From the NCBI RefSeq assembly GCF_018130955.1, contig NZ_JAFCJM010000021.1, positions 43,507 through 107,506 of the forward strand: DNA of 64,000 bases. Direction: 5' to 3'. Positions 43,332 through 51,036 of this stretch are shown piece after piece; within the stretch, counting starts at the first letter, position 1; every line of letters begins with the position of its first letter. Position numbers and translations under genes: made by a program. Source of the DNA: Bradyrhizobium liaoningense. GTDB lineage: Bacteria > Pseudomonadota > Alphaproteobacteria > Rhizobiales > Xanthobacteraceae. The notes beneath the pieces were generated by a model. It did no database searches. It was not told the DNA's origin and saw nothing but the letters and a program-made list of their open reading frames with translations.

Positions 43332-44015
43332 GTGGATGATCCTCTCCGCAACAAACTCTTAGCTCTCCTTCCGCTTCGAGACCTCGACTCTATAACGGGA
43401 GCATCATCACTCGTGGGCTTTGCTACCGGCGATGTTGTCCAAAAGGAGAGGCAAGTAGTCGCGACTATTCACTTCCCGCTATCGGGCATGTTCTCGCTTT
43501 TGGTGGTGCTGAAAGGTGGGCGGACGCTTGAAACCTCCGTCGTCGGTCGGGAAGGCATGATCGGAGCCCGTGCGGGCCTTGGATCCCACACATCCCTCAT
43601 TCGCGTCGTTGCCCAGCTGCCCGTTCAAGCCTTAGCAATTTCGGCAAAGGATTTTCGGAAGCTCGTCGCAGATAGCACTTCTATGGCCGGGTTATGTCTC
43701 AGGAATGCTGACCTATTACTCGATCAAGCGAGGATCACAGCTGCCTGCAATTCGTTTCACTCCGTTGAGGAACGATGCTGTCGGTGGTTGCTCCATACCG
43801 CAGACCGCGCTGAAAGCGATCACTTCGCACTAAAGCAAGAGTTGCTATCCGAGATGCTGGGCGTGCGCCGCACCTCCGTCACGGATGCCGCGAACAGACT
43901 CCAGAAACGGGGAGCCATCGCCTATTCGCGGGGAAAAATCGAGATTCTGGATCGCCGCGTCCTCCAACGCCTATCGTGCGAGTGCTACCGGCTACTCAAG
44001 CGAAATAGTTCCTAA
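43332..44015 (+). CDS. Crp/Fnr family transcriptional regulator
   Basis: A 227-residue regulator starting at GTG 43332 (MDDPLRNKLLALLPL). The N-terminal cyclic-nucleotide-binding-like barrel includes FPLSGMFSLLVVLKGGRTLETSVVGREGMIG; the C-terminal winged helix has LKQELLSEMLGVRRTSVTDAANRLQKRGAI as recognition region. There is no N-terminal cysteine cluster, so it is not an Fnr-type oxygen sensor. The glycine-rich VGREGMIGA turn is typical of the rhizobial branch without known ligand. It stands alone. Confidence 0.88.
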   Translation: MDDPLRNKLLALLPLRDLDSITGASSLVGFATGDVVQKERQVVATIHFPLSGMFSLLVVLKGGRTLETSVVGREGMIGARAGLGSHTSLIRVVAQLPVQALAISAKDFRKLVADSTSMAGLCLRNADLLLDQARITAACNSFHSVEERCCRWLLHTADRAESDHFALKQELLSEMLGVRRTSVTDAANRLQKRGAIAYSRGKIEILDRRVLQRLSCECYRLLKRNSS

Positions 44016-44161
44016 GATTTTCCTCGCGGATGGCGAAATTTATGTCGACAACCGGACATAACGAGAATCTAGTGATGCGATCACCGCACCGTCCTTAGGC
44101 AGTTATCGGTGATGAGAACGCCGGTTGCGCTCCCGCCCCAACTTAAAATGGAGCCGCGCCG

Positions 44162-44356
44162 ATGCGACGTCGTTTCACGCAAACGACCACTCTTGAACAG
44201 CGACTACTCGACGAGGCGGCACGTCTGCGCGCACAGGCCCAGCGTGCTCCGCCGGGCGTCGACCGCGAAAGACTTCTGCGCCGCGCGCGCCAAGCCGAGA
44301 CGACGTCCCACCTTGACAAATGGCTGTCGTCGAAGGGATTGCAGCCGCCAACCTAA
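44162..44356 (+). CDS. Small hypothetical protein, paralogue A
   Basis: A 64-residue, strongly helical and basic protein: MRRRFTQTTTLEQRLLDEAARL, then RAQAQRAPPGVDRERLLRRARQ and the end DKWLSSKGLQPPT. It is clearly related to the protein at 44586 (end DEWLNSPGLQPP), about 230 bp downstream. The function is unknown; similar short proteins are frequent in Bradyrhizobium-like genomes. Confidence 0.65.
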   Translation: MRRRFTQTTTLEQRLLDEAARLRAQAQRAPPGVDRERLLRRARQAETTSHLDKWLSSKGLQPPT

Positions 44357-44371
44357 TGCGGGGACAATCGG

Positions 44372-44585
44372 ATGGGCGTATCGAGCATGTGTTATCGATG
44401 AGAGCGGTCACATCTGCGATACGCGCGAGTTTGAGGCCGCCAATGATGAGGCCGCCGTGAACATCGCGCGTCGCTTGAGAAAGCGTCACGGCATCGAGAT
44501 ATGGCAACTCAATCGCAAGGTCGCGATTCGCGGCGCCGATGCAGTGCAGAGCGCTGAAAGCAGATTTCAAGACGGGAGGACGTTC
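44372..44585 (+). pseudogene. Small conserved-type protein with frameshifted start
   Basis: The frame encoding AYRACVIDESGHICDTREFE and then DEAAVNIARRLRKRHGIEIW has no start codon of its own. ATG at 44372 is followed by GGCGTAT; removing one G of the run 44374-44376 gives ATG-GCG-TAT-CGA, that is MAYRACVIDESGH, the expected beginning of this rhizobial small-protein type. A GGGGA ribosome-binding site lies 8 bases before that ATG. Downstream the frame has no stop before 44792 and runs in frame into the next small gene. It may be a pseudogene, a sequencing error or a frameshift-dependent gene. Confidence 0.5.
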
Positions 44586-44792
44586 ATGAGACGCTTCCGG
44601 TTCAAACCAGATCGGACGCTGGGCGAGCGACTCATCAAGGAAGCTCGGCTAGCGAGGGAAAAGGCAGATCAATTGCCGCCAAGCGAGGAACGTGAAGATC
44701 GTTTGAAGCAAGGCCGCGAAGCTTATATCGCCGCCAATACTGACGAATGGCTCAACTCGCCCGGATTGCAGCCGCCGAAGAAAGCCGTGTGA
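44586..44792 (+). CDS. Small hypothetical protein, paralogue B
   Basis: A 68-residue protein starting MRRFRFKPDRTLGERLIKEARL, with a strong ribosome-binding site CGGGAGG ahead of the ATG. The arrangement, helical and charged, with EREDRLKQGREAYIAAN and DEWLNSPGLQPPKKAV, parallels the protein at 44162. The upstream frame is continuous with the frameshifted gene at 44372, so a longer fused product is conceivable. Function unknown. Confidence 0.6.
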   Translation: MRRFRFKPDRTLGERLIKEARLAREKADQLPPSEEREDRLKQGREAYIAANTDEWLNSPGLQPPKKAV

Positions 44793-44826
44793 TTCTAGCT
44801 GATTTGCAAACTATTGGGGGTAGGGC

Positions 44827-44916
44827 TTGGCAGCCGACCTGGTTTTGAAAATCGCTATCATCGGACTGTGCATCTTTTCGACGGTCCTGGCGTCTATGCT
44901 GTTCTTGAATCTGTAA
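44827..44916 (+). CDS. Candidate 29-residue single-helix membrane peptide
   Basis: From a TTG at 44827, directly after an in-frame TAG and 5 bases after a GGGGGTAGGG stretch, the frame reads (M)AADLVLKIAIIGLCIFSTV, then LASMLFLNL and a TAA. Nineteen of 29 residues are hydrophobic and would form one membrane helix. It is the only coding candidate in the 44793-45120 gap; otherwise I see nothing there. The call rests on hydrophobicity and the purine-rich leader only. Confidence 0.3.
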   Translation: MAADLVLKIAIIGLCIFSTVLASMLFLNL

Positions 44917-45120
44917 CAGAGGCCGTCTCAGGTGGTGACCTCTTTTGGACTCGGTCAACCTCGTGTCGCCTATTGGCCCGGATCCAACGAATTCGGACAC
45001 TTATCTCAAGGACGTCTGCCAAGGATAAACCGGTCCTCGTCGGCGTCGGCCGCCAATTCCATGTCTGCCCCTCCGAAAAAGAAGTAACGTGTCCTGGGGT
45101 CACATCCGAGGAGCAACAAC

Positions 45121-45306
45121 ATGACCCTCGAGATCTCCGAGGTCATTCCCACCAGGATCGGCCGTCGTGTCTTCGCGATCACGGGCAACACGATGCCGCC
45201 CCGAGATCCTGATGACGACGAGGACGAGGACGAAGAGAACGACGAGGGAGACCAAGAGAACCAGGCCGACGAACCGCCGGTCGTGCGCGAGCCGGACGAA
45301 GATTAG
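45121..45306 (+). CDS. Small acidic hypothetical protein
   Basis: A 61-residue protein starting MTLEISEVIPTRIGRRVFAI; the C-terminal half is almost only Asp, Glu, Asn, Gln and Pro (about residues 28-61). GAGGAG lies 8 bases ahead of the ATG. The N-terminus is a short beta-like section. The tail could bind cations or a basic partner. I do not recognise a family. Confidence 0.55.
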   Translation: MTLEISEVIPTRIGRRVFAITGNTMPPRDPDDDEDEDEENDEGDQENQADEPPVVREPDED

Positions 45307-45419
45307 GCAGGATGCTTGGGATCGCAGAGCCCGAGCTTCAGAAACGAATGTCTCAGGCGTTGCCCGAGTTTGATCCGTTTAACCCTGTAGGTCATCGTGC
45401 TCTCTGCTACGGGCTAGAT

Positions 45420-46139
45420 TCACTTGCGGAGCAACCGCGTTGCGGCGGGCACGTCCGCGTCGTCAGGCGCCATCGCCGCCCACGCGCTCGATGCAAATTG
45501 CCGCCGCCATGTGACGATGACCACCGCAGCCGTCGTCACGAACAGCACCCAGGGGCTGACGAACCAGCCGAGATAGCCGAGCGCGAAGAAGAAGGCGCGC
45601 TGGCCGCGGTTGAAGTGCCGGCCGGCCGCTTCGAACAGGCGGGTGGTGCGGATGACATGCGCCTCGGCCTCCGGCGTGTCGCGCTGGGAGGCCGGCGGCA
45701 TGCCGCCATAGAGGATCGCGACATAGTTGAAGAGGCGATAGGCCCAGGCGAACTTGAAGAAGGCGTAGACGCAGATCAGCACCAGGCCGACGCATTTCAG
45801 CTCCCACAGCGCCGGCGAGGGGCTGAGATCGATCGGCAGCTTGCTCAGGATGACGAGCGCGTCATTGGTCGCCCGCAGCAGCGCCAATGCGCCGCCGATC
45901 GCGAACAGGCTGGTGGAGGCGAAGAACGCCGTGCCGTTCTGCAAGGATGCCATGATCTGCATGTCGACCATGCGCGCCTCGCGCTCGAGCAGGCGGCGGA
46001 CCCAGACCTCGCGATAGCGGTTCATGCGCGCCGACAGGCTGTCGCGGCCATAGGCCGACTGCTCCAGCGTGAGTGCGTAAACCAGCCATTCGAGGGCAAA
46101 GAAGCCGACCGCCGTGATGTCGACCCAATATCCGCTCAT
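45420..46139 (-). CDS. DUF599 family membrane protein
   Basis: A 239-residue inner-membrane protein from the ATG at 46137-46139 (MSGYWVDITAVGFFALEW), with GGGGAT eight bases upstream; ten further codons are open upstream. About four hydrophobic segments are seen: 5-25, 70-90 (GTAFFASTSLFAIGGALALL), 112-132 and 195-220 (FVSPWVLFVTTAAVVIVTW). The block RLFNYVAILYGGMP and AGRHFNRGQRAFFFALGYLGWF is typical for DUF599. Function unknown. Monocistronic, divergent from the glutathione S-transferase gene. Confidence 0.85.
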   Translation of the reverse strand: MSGYWVDITAVGFFALEWLVYALTLEQSAYGRDSLSARMNRYREVWVRRLLEREARMVDMQIMASLQNGTAFFASTSLFAIGGALALLRATNDALVILSKLPIDLSPSPALWELKCVGLVLICVYAFFKFAWAYRLFNYVAILYGGMPPASQRDTPEAEAHVIRTTRLFEAAGRHFNRGQRAFFFALGYLGWFVSPWVLFVTTAAVVIVTWRRQFASSAWAAMAPDDADVPAATRLLRK

Positions 46140-46258
46140 GTCGATCCCCCGTTGCGACAGGATTGCCATGTATGTTTCATCGCGGCAACGATTGATTGGC
46201 GGCGGGCGAAGGCGCTACAAGCACCTCGCGTGATGGACAGACGAGAAGGAGCACTCAC

Positions 46259-46918
46259 ATGGCAGCGCTGACGCTTGCGATCGGTAACAAAAACTACTCC
46301 TCTTGGTCGATGCGCCCCTGGCTTGCTCTGCGCGCGAGCGGCATCCCGTTCGAGGAGGTCTTCATTCCGCTCTACACCGACCAGGCGGACAAGGACAAAA
46401 TCCTCGCCTTCAGCCGCGCCGGCAAGGTGCCGGTGCTGGTCGATGGCGACATCACCGTGTGGGATTCGCTTGCCATCATCGAATATCTCGCGGAGCGCTT
46501 TCCGGACGCAAAACTGTGGCCGGAAGACCGCGCGGCGCGTGCCCATGCGCGCGCGGTCTGTGCCGAGATGCATTCGGGCTTCCAGGCGCTGCGCAACGAA
46601 TGCGGCATGAACCTGCGCCGTCCGATCGGGCCGGTCGCGCTGTCGGCGGATGCCGAGGCCAATATCGCGCGGGTGCAGGAGCTCTGGCTCGACTGCCGCG
46701 CGCGTTATGGTGCTGGGGGGCCGTTCCTGTTCGGCCGCTTCGGCGCGGCGGATGCGATGTATGCCCCCGTTGTCCATCGCTTCCGCACCTACGCGATTCC
46801 GGTCGCGCCTGAGGTCAAGGCCTATCTGGACGCGATGATGGCGCTGCCGGCGTTCCAGGAATGGACGACGGCCGGCATTGCCGAAACCCTCGTCATCGAG
46901 AAGTTCGAGACTGTGTAG
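46259..46918 (+). CDS. Glutathione S-transferase
   Basis: A 219-residue GST. The N-terminal thioredoxin-like domain has NKNYSSWSMRPWLALRASG, where a serine near residue 14 probably activates glutathione, then KVPVLVDGDITVWDSLAI with the cis-proline and the glutathione-binding DS. The C-terminal helical domain follows from about residue 90. AAGGAG lies ahead of the ATG. It conjugates glutathione to electrophiles or has isomerase activity; subclass not assigned. Confidence 0.88.
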   Translation: MAALTLAIGNKNYSSWSMRPWLALRASGIPFEEVFIPLYTDQADKDKILAFSRAGKVPVLVDGDITVWDSLAIIEYLAERFPDAKLWPEDRAARAHARAVCAEMHSGFQALRNECGMNLRRPIGPVALSADAEANIARVQELWLDCRARYGAGGPFLFGRFGAADAMYAPVVHRFRTYAIPVAPEVKAYLDAMMALPAFQEWTTAGIAETLVIEKFETV

Positions 46919-46992
46919 GCCGCCGGCGATTGTGAAGGGGCCGCCGCTTGACCATGCGCTGTCGAGCGGCGCTCAATCGCATCAGACTGGCC

Positions 46993-47361
46993 ATGGGAAT
47001 TCTCGACTCGCTGGAAAACAATCCGGCGATCCGCAGCGCGCTCGGCCAGCTCGGCGCGGCGGTGCTGCCAGCCGTGCTGAACGAGGTGCTCGGCAGCAAC
47101 AGCCAGGGCGGCCTCAGCGCGATCGTCGCCAAGCTTCAGCAGGCCGGTTTCGGCGAGCAGGTGAAGTCGTGGCTCGGCAATGGCCAGAACCTGCCAATCA
47201 TGGCCGACCAGCTCCGCCAGGTGCTCGGCAACGACACGGTCAGGCAGCTCGCCGCGCGCTACAACATCCCGGTCGACCAGCTCGGCCAGATCCTCGCCCA
47301 GGAGCTGCCCAAGGCCGTCGACCACGCAAGCCCAGAGGGCCGGCTACCCCATACCGCGTGA
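46993..47361 (+). CDS. YidB family protein (DUF937)
   Basis: A 122-residue protein starting MGILDSLENNPAIRSALGQLG; the frame extends upstream to 46948 but the family start is this ATG. The LSAIVAKLQQAGFGEQVKSWLGNGQNLPI and LGQILAQELPKAVD blocks are those of YidB/DUF937, helical proteins of unknown function. Codon use is normal for the window. A hairpin at 47483-47516 may end its transcript. Confidence 0.85.
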   Translation: MGILDSLENNPAIRSALGQLGAAVLPAVLNEVLGSNSQGGLSAIVAKLQQAGFGEQVKSWLGNGQNLPIMADQLRQVLGNDTVRQLAARYNIPVDQLGQILAQELPKAVDHASPEGRLPHTA

Positions 47362-47482
47362 GTGGCGCAGGCGGTGGCCCCGCGTCCGTTCTAATACGGA
47401 TCATGGGCGGTTCCGGTGCAGCTACCGCGCTGAAAAGACTGAAAATTTGTTCATTTTCCATGCTCGTATACCACTGGCCAAA

Positions 47483-47516
47483 AAGCCCGGGCGCGTGCTA
47501 TACGTCGCCCGGGTTT
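47483..47516. terminator. Hairpin, possible terminator after yidB
   Basis: AAGCCCGGGCG and CGCCCGGGTTT pair over eight perfect G-C-rich positions plus flanking A-T pairs, with further CGT/ACG pairing in the loop. The T run after the stem is only three bases, so termination would be weak. It is 120 bp downstream of the yidB stop. Confidence 0.4.
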
Positions 47517-47568
47517 CCAGCCAGCCGTCGTAAGCGGGACCGTGGGCGGTGGCAGGCGTTGTTTGCAA

Positions 47569-47772
47569 ATGGAGAGGGCGTTGAAGCACAAATTCCCTGT
47601 GGGCGCGCGCGTTTTGTACACTGCCAGCAATGTTGCGCGCCCGGCCGCGAGCGGTGCGTATGAGGTGATCCGCCTGCTGCCGACGGAAGGCGACGACTGT
47701 CAGTATCGGATCAAGAGCTCCACCGAAGCCTTCGAGCGGGTGGCCAAGGAAAGCCAGCTCGCTTTGTCCTGA
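47569..47772 (+). CDS. Small conserved-looking hypothetical protein
   Basis: A 67-residue protein starting MERALKHKFPVGARVLYTAS. The sequence KFPVGARVLY, then GAYEVIRLLPTEGDDCQYRIKS and FERVAKESQL looks like a small SH3-like beta barrel. Similar short proteins are known in rhizobia but without function. Nine codons upstream of the ATG are also open. Confidence 0.7.
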   Translation: MERALKHKFPVGARVLYTASNVARPAASGAYEVIRLLPTEGDDCQYRIKSSTEAFERVAKESQLALS

Positions 47773-47931
47773 CGGTTGAAGGGAATAGCGCATTGGCGTT
47801 GGGATGGATTTGTTTCATCCCGCCGTTAAAAGGCCCGGTTCAAGTTAGCAAGTAGCTACGAGGCGGTTGCCGACTCGCGGCGCTTGCTTTCACCAAATCA
47901 GCTCTTTCGCTCGCGTGAAGGGACGTCGCGC

Positions 47932-48915
47932 ATGAATTGGGCATGGGCCACTTCGCTCGACCATCTCTGGCGCTCGCCAACCCTTCCCATGTGGTTGACG
48001 TTGGCGGCGGCCGGTTTCTTCGGCCTGATCGTGCTGTTCACGCTGCTGCGCGCCGAGAAATCGGTCGCCAACGGCGCACTGGCCGTGATCACACTGCTCG
48101 CCGTCGGTATCGCGGTGGCGGCCACCATCCGATTCTACGAGCCCGAGGGCAGGGCGGCGCCCAATGAGGCTGCCCGGGCGCAGCCGGTGACGATGGCGGC
48201 GCTGCCGGCCTTGTCGTGCATCGACGATCTCGCCGGTGACATCGTGCTCTTGGCCTGCGAGAAGGCGCTGTTCGGCTCGTCTGACGCAGTCGCCGCCGCA
48301 GTCAGCTATGCTGCAGCCCAGATCAGTCGCCTGACCGCGGTCGGCGATGTCGCGAGCGCCAACAAGGCCATGACCCCCGAACTGAAGGCGTTGCGCCGTG
48401 CGGTGGAGCACGACCGCTATGGCCTGGTCGCGCAGGTGCTGGCAACGCGCGACAATTGCACGCCGTCCGATTGCGCCGCGTTCCTCTCGGTCACCGATCG
48501 TGCGCAGATCGTCGCCAACATGGATGCGCATGTCTTCGAGGGCCTGGTCGCGCGCTATGCGCCGGCCTGGAACGCGCCTGTGGCGCAGGCGCCGCCGGGA
48601 GCGCTCGCCGCACTGCCGCCGTCGTTGCCCACGGGCAAGCCGACCAACGCGGAATTCCCGAGCGCATCATCGACGCCCCCGGTCAGCATCATGTCGCCCG
48701 AACCGGCTATATCAGCCGCGAAACCCGCGCCGGCAGCACCCGCAAGCGCCCCAGCGCCGCGTCCGGCGGCGGCCGCAGCACAAGCCACAGCCCCGCCGCC
48801 CGCCGCCAAGAAGCAGCCGGCGCCGAAGGCCGCGCGTGCGCCTGCGGCAGCCCCCGTGCAGATCGCGCCGCCGCCTGCATCGACGGCCGCGCCTGCGGCT
48901 GCGGATAACGAGTAG
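47932..48915 (+). CDS. Hypothetical membrane protein with Pro/Ala-rich tail
   Basis: A 327-residue protein from the ATG at 47932 (GAAGGGA upstream). Two membrane helices come first (about 19-40, LTLAAAGFFGLIVLFTLL, and 47-66, LAVITLLAVGIAVAATI). A periplasmic domain with two cysteine pairs follows (ALSCIDDLAGDIVLLACEKALFG and DNCTPSDCAAFLSV), and the last 110 residues are almost only Pro, Ala, Ser and Lys. Function is unknown. The tail may reach across the envelope or bind peptidoglycan; that is inference. Confidence 0.7.
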   Translation: MNWAWATSLDHLWRSPTLPMWLTLAAAGFFGLIVLFTLLRAEKSVANGALAVITLLAVGIAVAATIRFYEPEGRAAPNEAARAQPVTMAALPALSCIDDLAGDIVLLACEKALFGSSDAVAAAVSYAAAQISRLTAVGDVASANKAMTPELKALRRAVEHDRYGLVAQVLATRDNCTPSDCAAFLSVTDRAQIVANMDAHVFEGLVARYAPAWNAPVAQAPPGALAALPPSLPTGKPTNAEFPSASSTPPVSIMSPEPAISAAKPAPAAPASAPAPRPAAAAAQATAPPPAAKKQPAPKAARAPAAAPVQIAPPPASTAAPAAADNE

Positions 48916-48957
48916 CCGCAGCTTTCAAACGACGGCATTGCCCGCTATTGGTGGGCC

Positions 48958-49398
48958 ATGCCGCTCCATCTGATCAAGCTCGCCGTCGGTTGCGATTCCG
49001 TCAAGGAACTCAAGCAATGGGTCGCTGAACGCATGCAGGCCGCGAAGAAGAAAGGCCTGCCGCAACAGCACGTCCACGTCACCCGTATGGTGCCCAAGCG
49101 CGGCGACGAGATCATCGGCGGTGGCTCGCTCTACTGGGTGATCAAGGGCGAGATCGCGGCGCGCGAGAAGATCATCGGCATCGAGCCGTTCCGCGACAAG
49201 GACGGCATCGGACGCTGCCGCATCGTGATGCAGCCGAAGGTGATCTCGGTATCGCCGCGGCCGATGCGTCCGTTCCAGGGCTGGCGCTACCTGACCGAGG
49301 ACGCCGTGCCGCCCGATCTCGGCAAGGCCGCCGCCGGAACGATCGCGGCGATGCCCGAGCCGATGCGCCGCGAACTGCGCGATCTCGGACTGCTGTAA
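48958..49398 (+). CDS. DUF1489 family protein
   Basis: A 146-residue protein typical in length for DUF1489, a family restricted to alphaproteobacteria. It begins MPLHLIKLAVGCDSVKELK and contains TRMVPKRGDEIIGGGSLYWVIKGEI, RCRIVMQPKVISVSPRPMRPFQGWRYL and the C-terminal PEPMRRELRDLGLL. The function is unknown; members often bind nucleic acid-like partners only by prediction. It follows the Pro/Ala-rich protein gene by 42 bp and may be cotranscribed. Confidence 0.88.
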   Translation: MPLHLIKLAVGCDSVKELKQWVAERMQAAKKKGLPQQHVHVTRMVPKRGDEIIGGGSLYWVIKGEIAAREKIIGIEPFRDKDGIGRCRIVMQPKVISVSPRPMRPFQGWRYLTEDAVPPDLGKAAAGTIAAMPEPMRRELRDLGLL

Positions 49399-49756
49399 GC
49401 AATCGGATTGCCGTCGCTAGGCGGCTCGCGGCGATCATTGCGCCATGGCCGCGGATTTGATCGCCGCATCAATGATTTCGTAAAATCCAGAGGGGCCGGC
49501 GCCGGCAGACGCCGGCTACTTTGCATGGGGTTGTTTTCGATCTTTACGTTCGCCACGCCTCGGGACGTCGCGATGCTGCTCGCGAGCGGAGCGTAAAGAA
49601 CTGTCGTGTGTTTGTGGGATTGATCGCAGACGAGCGCCGTCGCGCGATTCATGATTAAGATGAACGTGGCGCGATTTGAGCATCCTGACACGCATTTCAC
49701 TTGACCGTTGACGCGGTCGACTCGAAGATATTTCGCGCGGGGGTTTGAGGATCATT
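49399..49756. other. Intergenic stretch without a supported gene
   Basis: The 358 bp between the DUF1489 and mipZ genes contain short open frames without codon bias. The only structure noted is a G-C-rich palindromic patch around 49496-49520 (GCCGGCGCCGGC and GCCGGC). The mipZ promoter must lie here. Confidence 0.5.
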
Positions 49757-50680
49757 ATGCTTGTGCAGACCAGCCAAGGCCAGTCGGGCTCGGCGCACGT
49801 AGTCGTGCTCGGCAACGAGAAAGGTGGCTCGGGAAAATCCACCACCGCCCTGCACATTGCCGTCGCACTGCTCAAGGCCGGCCAGCGCGTCGCCACCATC
49901 GACCTCGACTGCCGCCAGCAGAGCTTTACCCGCTACATCAACAACCGCTCGGCCTGGGCGCGCCGCACCGGGCTCGACCTCGAACTGCCGGTGCATCGCT
50001 GCATCAAGCTCGGCGAGACCATGCAGATCGCCGACAACGAGAACTCCGAATTCCAGCAGTTCATGGAAGCCGTCAGCGCCGTCGAAAGCAGTTTTGACTT
50101 CATCGTCATCGATACGCCGGGCACCGACAGCTACCTGATGCGGCTGGCCCACTCGATGGCCGACACGCTGGTCACCCCGATCAACGACAGCTTCCTCGAC
50201 TTCGACGTGCTCGGCACCGTCGACCCCGCCAACTACGCGGTAACAGGCGAGAGCCACTACGCCGAGATGGTGCGGGACGTCAGGCGCAAGCGCCGCCAGC
50301 TCGACGGCTCCACCACCGACTGGATCGTGGTGCGCAACCGCCTGTCGATGCTGGGCTCGCGCAACAAGCAGCTCGTCGCCGATGGCCTGAAGGAATTGTC
50401 GCTGCGGCTCGGCTTCCGCTCCGTCGACGGCTTTGCCGAGCGGGTGGTCTACCGCGAATTCTTCCCGCGAGGACTGACCGCGCTCGACGACATCGACGAG
50501 GCCACCCTCGGGATGCGGCCCAATCTCGGCCACGTCACCGCCCGCGAGGAGGTGACGGGCCTGCTGCGTCAGCTCAAACTGCCGCTCGATGATCGCGGCC
50601 GCCGCCGCGCGGCGAACCGCGCCGAATGGTTCACCCAGGTCGACAAGCCGCTCGAAGTCCACGACATCCTGGGCGCCTGA
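49757..50680 (+). CDS. mipZ: Division plane positioning ATPase MipZ
   Basis: A 307-residue ParA/MinD superfamily ATPase. The deviant Walker A is NEKGGSGKSTT with signature lysine K22 and K27; switch regions are DLDCRQQSFTRY and VIDTPGTDSYLMRLAHSMADTLVTP; the C-terminal ALDDIDEATLG is typical for MipZ. The protein binds ParB at the chromosome poles and inhibits FtsZ so that division occurs at midcell. GAGG lies six bases before the ATG; a TTG at 49745 would add four residues. It is transcribed alone. Confidence 0.9.
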   Translation: MLVQTSQGQSGSAHVVVLGNEKGGSGKSTTALHIAVALLKAGQRVATIDLDCRQQSFTRYINNRSAWARRTGLDLELPVHRCIKLGETMQIADNENSEFQQFMEAVSAVESSFDFIVIDTPGTDSYLMRLAHSMADTLVTPINDSFLDFDVLGTVDPANYAVTGESHYAEMVRDVRRKRRQLDGSTTDWIVVRNRLSMLGSRNKQLVADGLKELSLRLGFRSVDGFAERVVYREFFPRGLTALDDIDEATLGMRPNLGHVTAREEVTGLLRQLKLPLDDRGRRRAANRAEWFTQVDKPLEVHDILGA

Positions 50681-50872
50681 GCGCAGCGGTAGGACTCTAC
50701 TTCCCAAACCGAAAAATTCGCGTCGGCGCGGCCGGTTCCCGATGGAACTAACCGGCCCGGTTCGCGGTTCTATGTCGCAGCCTCTCAGTATTGAACCGGA
50801 ATTGGAGAAGTTGCGTCCGAAGGAGTAATGCAGCCTGAAATCGCTCCCCTGGAATGGGCTGCCCAACAAACG

Positions 50873-50885
50873 TGTGCGACGCACA
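50873..50885. promoter_or_regulatory. TGTGCG-A-CGCACA palindrome upstream of the alpha/beta hydrolase gene
   Basis: A perfect 6-bp inverted repeat with a single central base. The arms are identical to those at 56021-56033 upstream of the phasin gene. It lies 150 bp before the hydrolase start in a 356-bp intergenic region. A shared regulator such as the polyhydroxybutyrate-responsive PhaR is a reasonable inference. Confidence 0.5.
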
Positions 50886-50921
50886 ATGAAAGGGCTGTCA
50901 GTTCACAATATTTGGCCTTCC

Positions 50922-50939
50922 TGTCACGTCGCTGTGACA
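50922..50939. promoter_or_regulatory. TGTCAC-N6-GTGACA inverted repeat
   Basis: A perfect 6-bp inverted repeat immediately followed by TATATT at 50940-50945, which could be a -10 element. It is 98 bp before the hydrolase start. The arms differ from the CRP (TGTGA-N6-TCACA) and FNR consensus. A dimeric regulator is likely but unknown. Confidence 0.45.
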
Positions 50940-51036
50940 TATATTAGGGAATAACCGACAAGAGGCCCCAAGAGCCTCCAAGCAACACGATGACAACTGG
51001 GATTTCAGGCCAGAAGGCCTGAGGCTGAGGACGATC

